The notes beneath the pieces are model-generated. The model saw only the letters and a list, made by a program, of their open reading frames with translations. It was not told the DNA's origin and ran no database searches. The position numbers and the translations under genes are program-made. From assembly GCF_009193155.1 (NCBI RefSeq), contig NZ_VUKD01000002.1, positions 720,091-784,090 on the forward strand: 64,000 nt of DNA, read 5' to 3'. This document shows positions 1 to 8,122 of the stretch, piece after piece. Origin of the DNA: Georgenia subflava (lineage in GTDB: Bacteria; Actinomycetota; Actinomycetes; Actinomycetales; Actinomycetaceae). Every line of letters begins with the position of its first letter. Position 1 is the stretch's first letter.

Positions 1-316
1 GGTGCGGGGTCCGGCCCAGCAGCACGACGTCGAGGACCTCGCGGGAGACCTCGGCGGGGGAGTCCTGCTCCACCAGCGCCAGCTCACGCGCGCGGTCCCG
101 GCGCGTGAGCGTGCCGAGGTCGCGACCGCTCAGCAGGACCGTCCCGGCAGCGGCCGGCAGGGCACCGACCAGCACCCGCAGCAGGGTCGACTTGCCGGCA
201 CCGTTCGGCCCGACGACGGCGGTGACGGCGCCGGCAGGGACATGGGCGGTGGCGCCGTCGAGAATGGTCACGGCCCCGGCGCGCACCTGCAGCCCGGCGA
301 CCTCCACGGCGCTCAT
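1..316 (-). CDS. ABC transporter ATP-binding protein (F420-0/siderophore type), truncated by window edge
   Basis: The first ~105 residues of an ATPase of the iron/cobalamin/heme import class (FecE/BtuD type) are present; the rest lies outside the window. It begins MSAVEVAGLQVRAG, has a Walker A motif GPNGAGKST near residues 37-45 and a Q-loop-like EQDSP near residue 84. It would power import by the adjacent permease. Its ATG overlaps the end of the permease gene, so the two are translationally coupled in one operon (binding protein, permease, ATPase). The F420-0 assignment is transferred from the substrate-binding protein at 1596-2675; the ATPase fragment alone only supports the broad class. 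Confidence 0.85.
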   Translation of the reverse strand, partial: MSAVEVAGLQVRAGAVTILDGATAHVPAGAVTAVVGPNGAGKSTLLRVLVGALPAAAGTVLLSGRDLGTLTRRDRARELALVEQDSPAEVSREVLDVVLLGRTPH

Positions 317-1482
317 GCCGAGGCCCGCCGACGCAGGAGGACGGCGAAGACCGGTGCGCCGATCGCCGCGGTGAGGATGCCGACCGGCAGCTCGCGGGGC
401 TCGAAGAGGCTCCGGGCGCCCGTGTCCGCGAGCAGCAGGAAGATCGCGCCGGCCAGGGCGGCGACGGGGAGCAGGCGGTGGTGACGCTCGCCCACCAGCA
501 GACGCACCGCGTGCGGGACGACCAGGCCGACGAACCCGATCGCGCCCGAGACCGAGACGAGGAGACCGGTGAGCAGCGCGGCGGCCGAGAGCAGGACCCA
601 ACGGGAGCGGGTGACGGCGATCCCCAGCGAGGCAGCCGAGACGTCGCCGAAGGTGAAGGCGTCCAGCGTGCGGCCCTGTGCGGCCAGCACTGTGCCGATC
701 ACCGCGGTGGCGCCCAGTGCGGTCAGCGCCTCGGGCCAGGTGGCGCCGCCGAGCGACCCCATGAGCCAGGTGAGGATCTCGCGGTAGGAGTCCCCGGTCG
801 CCGACCAGAAGATCACGAAGCTCACCACCGCCGAGCCGACCTGGGCCACCGCGACGCCGGCCAGGACCGTGCGCACCGGGCTCAGTCCGCCGCCGCGCCC
901 GGTAGCCAGGGCGAGCGTGAGCACCAGGGCGGCCATCGCGCCGGCGAACGCCGCCACCGGCAGGGCCGCCGCCAGGCCGAGCACGAGAACCAGGACCGCG
1001 CCCACCGAGGCGCCGGATGAGACGCCGAGCAGGTACGGGTCGGCGAGCGGGTTGCGGGTCAGCGCCTGCATCACGGCTCCGGCCAGCGCCAGACCCGCCC
1101 CGACGGCGGCCGCCCCCACCACCCGCGGCGCCCGCCCCGCCCAGATGATCGCGTCCTGGATCGTCGTCAGGGGGTTGGCCGGGCACATCCCGCTGCCGGG
1201 CTGGGCCACGAGCGAGCAGGCGTGGTGCCAGGCGGAGGTCCACACCTGGGCCGTGCTGATGTCCGCCTGCCCGAGGGTCAGGGCCCAGCCGGCGACGACG
1301 ACCAGCAGGGTCAGCAGAACCAGGAGGACGACGACGAGCGGCGCGCGGCGCCGACGCTGCGGCGCGGCCGGGCCGCCGTGGGGCGTCGCCCCGATGTTCC
1401 GTGGCGCATCGGCCTGCGCACCGTCAGCCTGCGGCACGTCGGCCTGTGCACCGTCAGTCTGCGGCCTGTCGGTCTGCGGCAC
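313..1482 (-). CDS. ABC transporter permease, FecCD/BtuC family (putative F420-0 importer)
   Basis: FecCD-type permeases form the membrane channel of iron, cobalamin and related importers. From residue ~45 this protein is a typical ~345-aa FecCD protein with about ten hydrophobic segments and the family signature around GRAPRVVGAAAVGAGLALAGAV. The N-terminus is odd: ahead of the first membrane segment lies a repetitive hydrophilic stretch built of five-residue units such as QTDGA and QADVP, encoded by 15-bp DNA repeats. The frame stays open upstream to the binding-protein stop, so the start is uncertain: GTG at 1482 is chosen, GTG at 1437 is equally possible, and a CTG at 1599 overlaps the upstream stop. 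None has a clear Shine-Dalgarno site. It is cotranscribed with genes on both sides. Confidence 0.8.
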   Translation of the reverse strand: MPQTDRPQTDGAQADVPQADGAQADAPRNIGATPHGGPAAPQRRRRAPLVVVLLVLLTLLVVVAGWALTLGQADISTAQVWTSAWHHACSLVAQPGSGMCPANPLTTIQDAIIWAGRAPRVVGAAAVGAGLALAGAVMQALTRNPLADPYLLGVSSGASVGAVLVLVLGLAAALPVAAFAGAMAALVLTLALATGRGGGLSPVRTVLAGVAVAQVGSAVVSFVIFWSATGDSYREILTWLMGSLGGATWPEALTALGATAVIGTVLAAQGRTLDAFTFGDVSAASLGIAVTRSRWVLLSAAALLTGLLVSVSGAIGFVGLVVPHAVRLLVGERHHRLLPVAALAGAIFLLLADTGARSLFEPRELPVGILTAAIGAPVFAVLLRRRASA

Positions 1483-1575
1483 GTCGGCCTGTGCACCGTC
1501 AGTCTGCGGCCTGTCGGCCAGCGGCCCGTCGTTCTGCGCACCGTCAGCCTGCGGGCCGTCGGTCTGCGCACCGGC
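1410..1575. repeat. 15-bp coding tandem repeat at the 5' end of the permease gene
   Basis: About ten imperfect copies of a 15-bp unit (plus-strand core GCACCGTCAGTCTGC and variants) encode the QTDGA/QADVP-like N-terminal repeat of the permease on the minus strand. The period equals five codons, so copy-number change keeps the frame. Both possible GTG starts lie inside units of this array. Confidence 0.8.
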
Positions 1576-1595
1576 CGGCCGGGCGCCCGGGCCGT

Positions 1596-2675
1596 TCAGG
1601 AGCCCGCCTCGAGCTCGTCGAGCTGGGCGGCAAGGTCGGTGATCGCCGGGACGTTGCGCACCCCGGCCTCCGTGGCGGGGAACGGGACAGTGAGGTACCT
1701 GCCCTCCTGCACCGCCGGCAGCGCCGCCGTGACGGGGTTGGCCTCGAGCACGTCGATCTTGTGCTCGGCGGTGTTCCAGGCCGAGTCCACCAGCACGATC
1801 ACGTCGGGGTTGCGCTCGGCCACGGCCTCCCAGGCCAGCGACGTCCAGGTGTCGGCCACGTCGGCGGCGATGTTCTCCAGGCCGACGGCCTCCATGATCA
1901 TCTGCGGCGCACCGATGCCGGCGCCGACGAACGGGGTCTCGGAGCCGGAGGAGTACCACAGGGCGGTCAGGCCCTCCGTGGACGGGACGACGGCGTCCAG
2001 CTCGGCCCGCTGGTCCGCGACGAGCTCGCCGGCGGCGTCCTCCTCACCCAGGAGCCGGCCGACCTCGGTGATCTCGTCGAAGACGAGGTCGAGGGTGAGC
2101 CGGTCCGGCTGGTGCTCGGCGCCCTTGCACGCCGACGGCGAGACGTAGGTGGCCACTCCGAGGTCCGCGTACATGGACCGTTCGCCCGCGCCGTCGGCAG
2201 AGAGGTTGGACTCCCAGCCGGCGTAGACCAGGTCGGGCTCGAGATCGAGGACGGCCTCGGTGGCGGGGTTCTTCTCCGCCAGGACCGGGACGTCCGCGGC
2301 GGCCGACGCGAGGTCGGACGGGACCTCGCCGTCGGAGAACGCGGTACCTACGAGCCGGTCCCCGGCGCCGAGGGCGAGCACCATCTCGGTGGCGGAGGAC
2401 TTGATCGTGACGATCCGCTCCGGCGGTGCCTCCAGCGTGGCGTCGACGCCGCAGCTGGACACGGTCAGCGGGAACCCGGTAACGCCCGTTGCCGCGGCGG
2501 TGCTCCCGGCAGCTGGTGCGGGCGACGTCTCGTCGGCTCCGCCGTCGGGCGCCGCGGCACCGGACCCGGCGCAGCCGGTGAGGAGGACGGTGCCGGCGAG
2601 CGCGGCGAGGAAGGGACGGACGTGAGTGCGCACGGCAGGGCTCCGGGGTCGTCGGATGTGTGTCGCCGCAGTCAC
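1596..2675 (-). CDS. Periplasmic-type substrate-binding lipoprotein, putative F420-0 ABC importer
   Basis: This 359-aa protein is a helical-backbone binding protein (FepB/BtuF fold) anchored as a lipoprotein: after a basic N-terminus and hydrophobic segment there is a lipobox LLTGC (Cys about residue 35), then an Ala/Gly/Ser-rich linker. The mature part has ERIVTIKSSATEMVLALG near the start and ALWYSSGSETPFVGAGIGAP in the second lobe. I associate these motifs, from memory, with the actinobacterial family named putative F420-0 ABC transporter substrate-binding protein rather than with siderophore binders. It is the first gene of a three-gene operon. The exact ligand is inference; a corrinoid or siderophore remains possible. 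The upstream 266 bases show no riboswitch that I can recognise. Confidence 0.75.
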   Translation of the reverse strand: MTAATHIRRPRSPAVRTHVRPFLAALAGTVLLTGCAGSGAAAPDGGADETSPAPAAGSTAAATGVTGFPLTVSSCGVDATLEAPPERIVTIKSSATEMVLALGAGDRLVGTAFSDGEVPSDLASAAADVPVLAEKNPATEAVLDLEPDLVYAGWESNLSADGAGERSMYADLGVATYVSPSACKGAEHQPDRLTLDLVFDEITEVGRLLGEEDAAGELVADQRAELDAVVPSTEGLTALWYSSGSETPFVGAGIGAPQMIMEAVGLENIAADVADTWTSLAWEAVAERNPDVIVLVDSAWNTAEHKIDVLEANPVTAALPAVQEGRYLTVPFPATEAGVRNVPAITDLAAQLDELEAGS

Positions 2676-2869
2676 TGCGCTGCGCCTTGCCGGACCGGCG
2701 GGCCCACGTCCGGGCCCGGGCTCCGGGTCAGTGCCGACCCGGGATCCGCCACCATCGTAGTGCCGGCCGACTCCTTCCTGCCGGGGCGACCGGCGGTCTC
2801 GAGCCTGGACGGCCCAGCGACGGCTTCCGGTGCAGCTGCCGGCGGCACGCGGCGTGCTCCAGGGTGCCG

Positions 2870-2933
2870 ACCGGTGTCCACCGGCGGGCTCAGGAGTGCC
2901 TACCGGTGTCCACCGGCGGGCTCAGGAGTGCCT
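2870..2933. repeat. 32-bp tandem direct repeat, two copies
   Basis: Two copies of a 32-bp unit (2870-2901 and 2902-2933) contain ACCGGTGTCCACCGGCGGGC and are followed by a partial third (ACCGGCG). The array starts immediately beyond the stop codon of the small gene at 2942-3082. Read on that gene's strand, the last bases of the gene (CGCCGGTAG) recur in the array as GCGCCGGTAG and CACCGGTAG. Confidence 0.9.
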
Positions 2934-2941
2934 ACCGGCGC

Positions 2942-3082
2942 CTACCGGCGGCGGCCACGGCGGGCGCGCGCGAGCAGCTCCCTGGCCTTGCGCTGGTTCT
3001 CCGGCTTCGCCGCCTCACGGCGGACGATCTGGATCGCCTTCGCGGCGAGGGCGCCCTTGAGCGCCCCTCGGAGGAATCGCAT
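2942..3082 (-). CDS. Small basic conserved protein, 46 aa
   Basis: A 46-residue protein begins MRFLRGALKGALAAKA and ends in a run of Arg/Ala/Lys (ARARRGRRR). The ATG at 3082 is preceded by a good Shine-Dalgarno site (AAGGAG) at correct spacing, which is why this start is preferred over the longer open frame upstream. It is predicted to be mostly helical and strongly cationic. I do not recognise a function. Similar short Arg-rich proteins are common in Micrococcales and are usually left as hypothetical. It is divergent from the pyrimidine operon and upstream of, but not clearly in an operon with, the importer genes. Confidence 0.65.
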   Translation of the reverse strand: MRFLRGALKGALAAKAIQIVRREAAKPENQRKARELLARARRGRRR

Positions 3083-3231
3083 GGTCGCTCCTTCGTGATG
3101 CACGGTGGTCGAGAACCTCGACGGTAGGTCCGCCGGGGCCGGCCCGCCAGCGCTGGTCCGGCGTCGAGGTCCTTCACCCGCGGCCGCGCCGAAATACGCT
3201 CGCGACCTGCTGCGATGGTCATACACTCGGT

Positions 3232-3285
3232 GGTCAACCTCACAACGATGTGCAGGACCAAGGCGTGAAACGAACGTGGTTGACC
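3232..3285. promoter_or_regulatory. Inverted repeat in the promoter region of the pyrimidine/hydantoin operon
   Basis: The 8-bp arms GGTCAACC (3232-3239) and GGTTGACC (3278-3285) are exact inverted repeats about 38 bp apart, located 48-100 bp before the ureidopropionase start. An extra TGGTCA half-site sits just upstream (3226-3231). This could be a split operator for a local regulator; no regulator gene is adjacent. Inference only. Confidence 0.35.
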
Positions 3286-3332
3286 GGCACTTCGCACACC
3301 GGCCACCACGGGAAGACGTGGAGGAGAAGTCG

Positions 3333-4181
3333 ATGACGCTCGTCAAGGTCGCCCTCACCCAGACTCCCTGGACGGGCGACAAGGAGTCCATGACCGCCTG
3401 GCACGAGGAGAAGACCCGCGAGGCCGCCGCGGCCGGCGCCCAGGTCATCTGCTACCAGGAGCTGTTCTACGGGCCGTACTTCGGCATCACCCAGGACCCG
3501 AAGTACTACGAGTACGCCGAGTCGGTCCCCGGTCCCACGACCGAGCGCTTCTCGGCGCTGGCCAAGGAGCTCGGCATCGTCGTCGTCCTGCCGGTCTACG
3601 AGGAGGAGCAGCCCGGGGTCCTGTACAACACCGCCGCGGTGATCGACGCCGACGGCACCTATCTCGGCAAGTACCGCAAGCACCACATCCCGAACCTGCC
3701 GAAGTTCTGGGAGAAGTTCTACTTCCGCCCCGGCAACCTCGGCTACCCGATCTTCGACACCGCCGTCGGGCGGATCGGCGTCAACATCTGCTACGACCGC
3801 CACTTCCCCGAGGGCTGGCGGGCGCTCGGCCTCGCCGGCGCCCAGATCGTGTTCAACCCCAACGCCACGGCCCCCGGGATCTCCAACAAGCTCTGGGAGA
3901 TCGAGCAGCCCGCCGCCGCCATCGCCAACGGCTACTTCGTCGCGGCGTGCAACCGCGTCGGCGCCGAGACCAACGAGTACGGCGACGATGCCGTGACCTT
4001 CTACGGCAGCTCCTACGTGGTGGGCCCGGACGGGAACTTCGTCGACGAGTGGGCCTCCTCGACCGAGGCGGCACTGAAGATCTGGGAGGTCGACACCGAC
4101 CTCATCCGCGAGGTCCGTGAACGCTGGCAGTTCTACCGCGACCGCCGCCCCGACGCCTACGACTCGCTCGTCGCTCCCTGA
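3333..4181 (+). CDS. Nitrilase-superfamily amidohydrolase, beta-ureidopropionase / N-carbamoyl amino acid amidase
   Basis: The enzyme hydrolyses N-carbamoyl-beta-alanine (or another N-carbamoyl amino acid) to the amino acid, CO2 and ammonia, the last ring-derived step of reductive pyrimidine breakdown. The 282-aa protein carries the nitrilase Glu-Lys-Cys triad: E43 (CYQELF), K116 (GKYRKHHIP) and C153 (NICYDRHFP). The length is usual for the short bacterial form. The ATG at 3333 follows GAGGAGAAG. It is the first gene of a tight operon with dihydropyrimidinase 20 bp downstream, then an LLM oxidoreductase and an aminotransferase. An N-carbamoyl-D-amino acid hydrolase acting with a D-hydantoinase is the main alternative. 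Confidence 0.88.
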   Translation: MTLVKVALTQTPWTGDKESMTAWHEEKTREAAAAGAQVICYQELFYGPYFGITQDPKYYEYAESVPGPTTERFSALAKELGIVVVLPVYEEEQPGVLYNTAAVIDADGTYLGKYRKHHIPNLPKFWEKFYFRPGNLGYPIFDTAVGRIGVNICYDRHFPEGWRALGLAGAQIVFNPNATAPGISNKLWEIEQPAAAIANGYFVAACNRVGAETNEYGDDAVTFYGSSYVVGPDGNFVDEWASSTEAALKIWEVDTDLIREVRERWQFYRDRRPDAYDSLVAP

Positions 4182-4201
4182 GCGCGGCCGGGAGGACTCC
4201 C

Positions 4202-5623
4202 ATGACGACGACGCTCATCAGTGGTGGCACCGTGGTCAGCGCCACCGGGCGCAGCCAGGCGGACGTGCTCATCGACGGCGAGAGGATCGCCGCAGTCCTC
4301 GCGCCTAGCTCCACGCTGCTCGGCGTGGACCTGGCGACCTCGGTCGACACGGTCATCGACGCCACCGGCAAGTACGTGATCCCCGGTGCCATCGACGCCC
4401 ACACCCACATGGAGATGCCCTTCGGCGGCACGTTCGCCTCGGACACCTTCGAGACCGGGACGACGGCGGCCGCCTGGGGCGGGACCACGACCATCGTCGA
4501 CTTCGTGGTCCAGTACGCCGGCGAGCAGCCGCTGGAGCAGTTCGCGAAGTGGCACGAGAAGGCCGCCGGGAACTGCGCCATCGACTACGGCTTCCACCAG
4601 ATCCTCTCCGACGTCCAGGACTCCTCGCTGTCCGCGATGGACGAGCTGGTCGGGGAGGGGGTGTCCAGCTTCAAGCTGTTCATGGCCTACAAGGGCGTCT
4701 TCCTCTCCGACGACGGACAGATCGTCAAGGCCATGCAGCGCGCCGCCGACAACGGCGCGATGATCATGATGCACGCCGAGAACGGCTCGGTGATCGACCT
4801 CCTCGTCCAGCAGGCCGTCGGCCGCGGCGACACCGCCCCGTACTTCCACGGCCTCACCCGGCCGTGGCAGGTGGAGGAGGAGGCCACCCACCGGGCGATC
4901 ATGCTCGCCGACCTCACCGGGGCGCCCCTCTACGTGGTGCACGTCTCGGCGAAGCAGGCCGCCGAGCAGATCATGCAGGCGCGGGACCGGGGCCAGAACG
5001 TCTTCGGCGAGACCTGCCCGCAGTACCTCTACCTCTCCCTGGAGGAGCAGCTCGGCGCGCCCGGCTTCGAGGGAGCCAAGTGGGTGTGCTCGACGCCGCT
5101 GCGCTCGCGGGCCGAGGGGCACCAGGACCACATGTGGCGGGCGCTGCGCACGAACGACCTGCAGGTCGTCTCCACCGACCACTGCCCGTTCTGCATGAAG
5201 GGGCAGAAGGACATGGGGATTGGGGACTTCTCCAAGATCCCCAACGGCATCGGCGGGGTCGAGCACCGCCTCGACCTGCTCTACCAAGGTGTCGTCACCG
5301 GCCAGATCACGCTCGAGCGCTGGGTCGAGCTGTGCTCCACGACGCCGGCACGGATGTTCGGCCTCTACGGCACCAAGGGCGTGATCGCCCCGGGCGCGGA
5401 CGCCGACGTCGTCGTCTACGACCCGAACGGGCACACCAGCATCGGGGTCGGCAAGACCCACCACATGAACATGGACTACTCCGCCTACGAGGGTTTCGAG
5501 ATCGACGGCCACGTCGACACCGTGCTCTCCCGGGGCACGGTCGTCGTCGACGGCGGCACCTTCCTCGGCCGGGCCGGCCACGGCAGGTACGTCCGGCGCG
5601 GGCTCTCCCAGTACCTGCTGTGA
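4202..5623 (+). CDS. hydA: Dihydropyrimidinase / hydantoinase
   Basis: This cyclic amidohydrolase opens dihydrouracil, dihydrothymine or 5-substituted hydantoins to N-carbamoyl acids, the substrate of the gene upstream. The 473-aa protein shows the two-metal TIM-barrel site: H67 and H69 (DAHTH), the Lys expected to be carbamylated at K158 (SSFKLFMAYKG), H191 (MHAENG), H247 (VVHVS) and D326 (STDHCPF). Length and motif spacing match D-hydantoinase/dihydropyrimidinase rather than dihydroorotase or allantoinase. The ATG at 4202 has GGGAGGAC upstream. Natural substrate cannot be told from sequence; the operon favours pyrimidine catabolism. Confidence 0.92.
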   Translation: MTTTLISGGTVVSATGRSQADVLIDGERIAAVLAPSSTLLGVDLATSVDTVIDATGKYVIPGAIDAHTHMEMPFGGTFASDTFETGTTAAAWGGTTTIVDFVVQYAGEQPLEQFAKWHEKAAGNCAIDYGFHQILSDVQDSSLSAMDELVGEGVSSFKLFMAYKGVFLSDDGQIVKAMQRAADNGAMIMMHAENGSVIDLLVQQAVGRGDTAPYFHGLTRPWQVEEEATHRAIMLADLTGAPLYVVHVSAKQAAEQIMQARDRGQNVFGETCPQYLYLSLEEQLGAPGFEGAKWVCSTPLRSRAEGHQDHMWRALRTNDLQVVSTDHCPFCMKGQKDMGIGDFSKIPNGIGGVEHRLDLLYQGVVTGQITLERWVELCSTTPARMFGLYGTKGVIAPGADADVVVYDPNGHTSIGVGKTHHMNMDYSAYEGFEIDGHVDTVLSRGTVVVDGGTFLGRAGHGRYVRRGLSQYLL

Positions 5624-5636
5624 AGGAGCGAACCTG

Positions 5637-6653
5637 ATGGACTTCGGCGTCGTCCTGCAGAACGACCCGCCCGCCGCGCGCGTGGTCGACCTCGCCCGGC
5701 AGGCGGAGACCCACGGCTTCAGCCACGTGTGGACGTTCGACTCCCACCTGCTCTGGCAGGAGCCGTACGTCGTCTACAGCCAGATCCTCGCCGCGACCCG
5801 CCGCGTGAAGGTCGGGCCGATGGTCACCAACCCGGTGACCCGGGACCCGAGCGTCACCGCCTCGGCCTTCGCCACGCTCAACGAGATGTTCGGCAACCGG
5901 ACCGTCTGTGGGATCGGCCGGGGCGACTCCGCCGTCCGGGTCCTCAACGGGCGTCCGGCGAGCCTGGCGCAGCTGCGGGACGCGGTCCACGTGATCCGCG
6001 AGCTCGGCAGCTCGCGTGCCGTGGAGATCAACGGCTCCACGGTGCGCTTCCCGTGGTCGGTGGGCTCCCAGCTCGAGGTGTGGGTGGCGGGGTACGGGCC
6101 GAAGACCCTCGCGCTGACCGGCGACGTCGCCGACGGGTTCATCCTCCAGCTCGCCGACCCGGACGTGACGGCCTGGACGATCGCCGTCGTGCGCGAGGCG
6201 GCCGAGAAGGCCGGCCGCGACCCTGCCTCCCTGCAGTTCTGCGTGGCGGCGCCGATGTACGTTGGTGAGGACCGCACCCACATGCGCGAGCAGACCCGCT
6301 GGTTCGGCGGGATGGTGGGCAACCACGTCGCCGAGCTGGTCGCCCGCTACGGGCAGGACTCCACGCTGCCGCGGGCGCTGACCGACTACGTCGCCGGCCG
6401 CACCGACTACGACTACAACGAGCACGGCCGGGCGTCGAACACCCACACCGACTTCGTTCCCGACGAGGTGGTCGACAGGTTCTGCATGCTGGGCACCTGG
6501 CCCGAGCACGTCGCCCGGCTGACGGAGCTGCGCGAGCTGGGAGTCACCCACTTCGCCGGCTATCTCATGCACGACAACAAGGAGGAGACCTTGCGGATGT
6601 ACGGCGAGCACATCATCCCGGCGATGCGCGAGACGGTGGTGGCGAAGGCATGA
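5637..6653 (+). CDS. LLM-class flavin/F420-dependent oxidoreductase of the pyrimidine cluster (CPS_4043-like)
   Basis: This 338-aa protein is a luciferase-like (LLM, bacterial luciferase fold) oxidoreductase: MDFGVVLQNDPPAARVVDLA at the N-terminus, HVWTFDSHLLWQEP, GTGI-type binding seen as CGIGRGDSAVR, and WVAGYGPKTL in the second half. It resembles the TIGR03842 group, named F420-dependent oxidoreductase CPS_4043 family, which is known to lie beside dihydropyrimidinase genes. The redox step is unproven for the family; ring reduction or oxidative side-chain chemistry are both imaginable. It lies 13 bp after dihydropyrimidinase and its last codons overlap the aminotransferase start (ATGA), so it is part of the same operon. 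FMN instead of F420 cannot be excluded. Confidence 0.8.
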   Translation: MDFGVVLQNDPPAARVVDLARQAETHGFSHVWTFDSHLLWQEPYVVYSQILAATRRVKVGPMVTNPVTRDPSVTASAFATLNEMFGNRTVCGIGRGDSAVRVLNGRPASLAQLRDAVHVIRELGSSRAVEINGSTVRFPWSVGSQLEVWVAGYGPKTLALTGDVADGFILQLADPDVTAWTIAVVREAAEKAGRDPASLQFCVAAPMYVGEDRTHMREQTRWFGGMVGNHVAELVARYGQDSTLPRALTDYVAGRTDYDYNEHGRASNTHTDFVPDEVVDRFCMLGTWPEHVARLTELRELGVTHFAGYLMHDNKEETLRMYGEHIIPAMRETVVAKA

Positions 6654-7963
6654 CGGGCGAGCGGGGCCGCGCGTACGAGCTCGACCGGAGCCACGTCTTC
6701 CACTCCTGGTCCGCGCAGGCGGTCCTGGACCCGATCACCCTCGTGACCGGGTCCGGCTGTGAGGTGGTCGACGAGCAGGGCCGCACCTACCTGGACTTCT
6801 CCTCCCAGATGGTCAACCTCAACATCGGCCACCAGCACCCGAAGGTGGTCGAGGCGATCCATGCCCAGGCCGACCTGCTCACCACGGTCGCACCCACGGC
6901 CGCGAGCCTCGCCCGGGGCGAGGCGGCCGAGCGGATCCTCGCACACGCCCCCGAGGGCATCACCAAGGTGTTCTTCACCAACGGCGGTGCCGACGCCAAC
7001 GAGAACGCCATCCGGATGGCGCGCCTGCACACCGGCCGGGACAAGGTGGTCTCCTTCTACCGGTCGTACCACGGCAACACCGGCGCGGCGATCGTCGCCA
7101 CGGGGGACTGGCGCCGCATCCCCAACGAGTACGCGCGCGGTCACGTGCACGTCTTCGGGCCGTTCCTGTACCGCTCGGAGTTCTGGGCGAGCACCGAGGC
7201 CGAGGAGTGCGAGCGCGCCCTGCACCACCTCGAGCGCGTCGTCCAGGCGGAGGGGCCGGGCACGATCGCCGCGTTCCTGCTCGAGACGGTGGTCGGGACG
7301 GCGGGTGTGCTCGTCCCGCCGCCCGGGTACCTCGCCGGGGTGCGCGAGATCGCCGACCGGTACGGCATCGTGCTGATCCTCGACGAGGTGATGGCCGGCT
7401 TCGGGCGTACCGGGTCCTGGCTGGCGCTCGACCAGCACGACGTCGTGCCCGACCTCGTCACCTTCGCCAAGGGGGTCAACTCCGGGTATGTGCCCGTCGG
7501 CGGGGTGATGATCTCGGCCGAGATCGCCGCCACCTTCGACGAGCGTGTCTTTCCCGGCGGGCTGACCTACTCCGGCCACCCGCTCGCCGCGGCCTCGATC
7601 GTCGGGACGCTGGACGCGATGGCCGAGGAGGGGGTCGTCGAGAACGCCGCGCGCATCGGCGCCGACGTGCTCGGCCCGGGTCTGCACGACCTCGCCGACC
7701 GTCATCCGCTCGTGGGCGAGGTGCGTGGGGTGGGGGTGTTCTGGGCCCTCGACCTCGTCCTCGACCGGGAGACCCGCGAGCCCGTACCCACGGCCGAGGT
7801 CGGTGCCATGAAGCAGGCGCTGATCGAGAACGGCCTGCTGCCGTTCACGGCGGAGAACCGGATCCACGTGGTGCCGCCGTGCGTGGTCACCGACGACGAG
7901 GTCGCCCGCGCGCTGAACATCTACGACGAGGTGCTCACCGCCGCGGAAGAGCGCCTCCTGTGA
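6650..7963 (+). CDS. Class III PLP aminotransferase, probable beta-alanine/omega-amino acid transaminase
   Basis: Class III aminotransferases move amino groups from omega-amino acids to pyruvate or 2-oxoglutarate. Here the likely substrate is beta-alanine or 3-aminoisobutyrate released by the ureidopropionase, giving malonate semialdehyde or its methyl form. The 437-aa protein has NGGADANENAIRMAR (PLP phosphate region), D245 in LILDEVMAGFGRTG and the Schiff-base lysine K274 in TFAKGVNSGY. The start ATG overlaps the preceding stop (ATGA). It closes the operon. The final 36 bases, including the stop codon, are copied several times downstream (see 7928-8086). The semialdehyde product could be handled by the dehydrogenase at 23527. 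Confidence 0.88.
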   Translation: MTGERGRAYELDRSHVFHSWSAQAVLDPITLVTGSGCEVVDEQGRTYLDFSSQMVNLNIGHQHPKVVEAIHAQADLLTTVAPTAASLARGEAAERILAHAPEGITKVFFTNGGADANENAIRMARLHTGRDKVVSFYRSYHGNTGAAIVATGDWRRIPNEYARGHVHVFGPFLYRSEFWASTEAEECERALHHLERVVQAEGPGTIAAFLLETVVGTAGVLVPPPGYLAGVREIADRYGIVLILDEVMAGFGRTGSWLALDQHDVVPDLVTFAKGVNSGYVPVGGVMISAEIAATFDERVFPGGLTYSGHPLAAASIVGTLDAMAEEGVVENAARIGADVLGPGLHDLADRHPLVGEVRGVGVFWALDLVLDRETREPVPTAEVGAMKQALIENGLLPFTAENRIHVVPPCVVTDDEVARALNIYDEVLTAAEERLL

Positions 7964-8086
7964 GGTGACCGCTGTGGAGGTGCGCCTGTTGTGAGAGGTG
8001 ACCGCCGTGGAGTGGCGACTGCTGTGAGTGACCGCTGCGGACGTGCAGCCGTCGCGAGGTGAACCGCCGCGGAAGAGCGCCTGCAG
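7928..8086. repeat. Degenerate tandem copies of the aminotransferase 3' end
   Basis: The last 36 bases of the aminotransferase gene (7928-7963, ending GCGCCTCCTGTGA) are followed by four diverging copies: 7964-7994, 7995-8027, 8028-8057 and 8058-8086. Each keeps a GGTGACCGC-like core; the first two copies also end in TGA. Copies lie in the gap between convergent genes and code for nothing that I can support. Confidence 0.8.
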
Positions 8087-8122
8087 AACAAGTTCCGTGC
8101 CCATCAGGGCGGTAGCGAGCCG

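Noticed and set aside
2676..2941. Cobalamin or other riboswitch ahead of the importer binding protein
   Set aside because: The gap was read on the minus strand for B12-box and adenosylcobalamin core motifs; none is present, only a 32-bp tandem repeat and GC-rich sequence.
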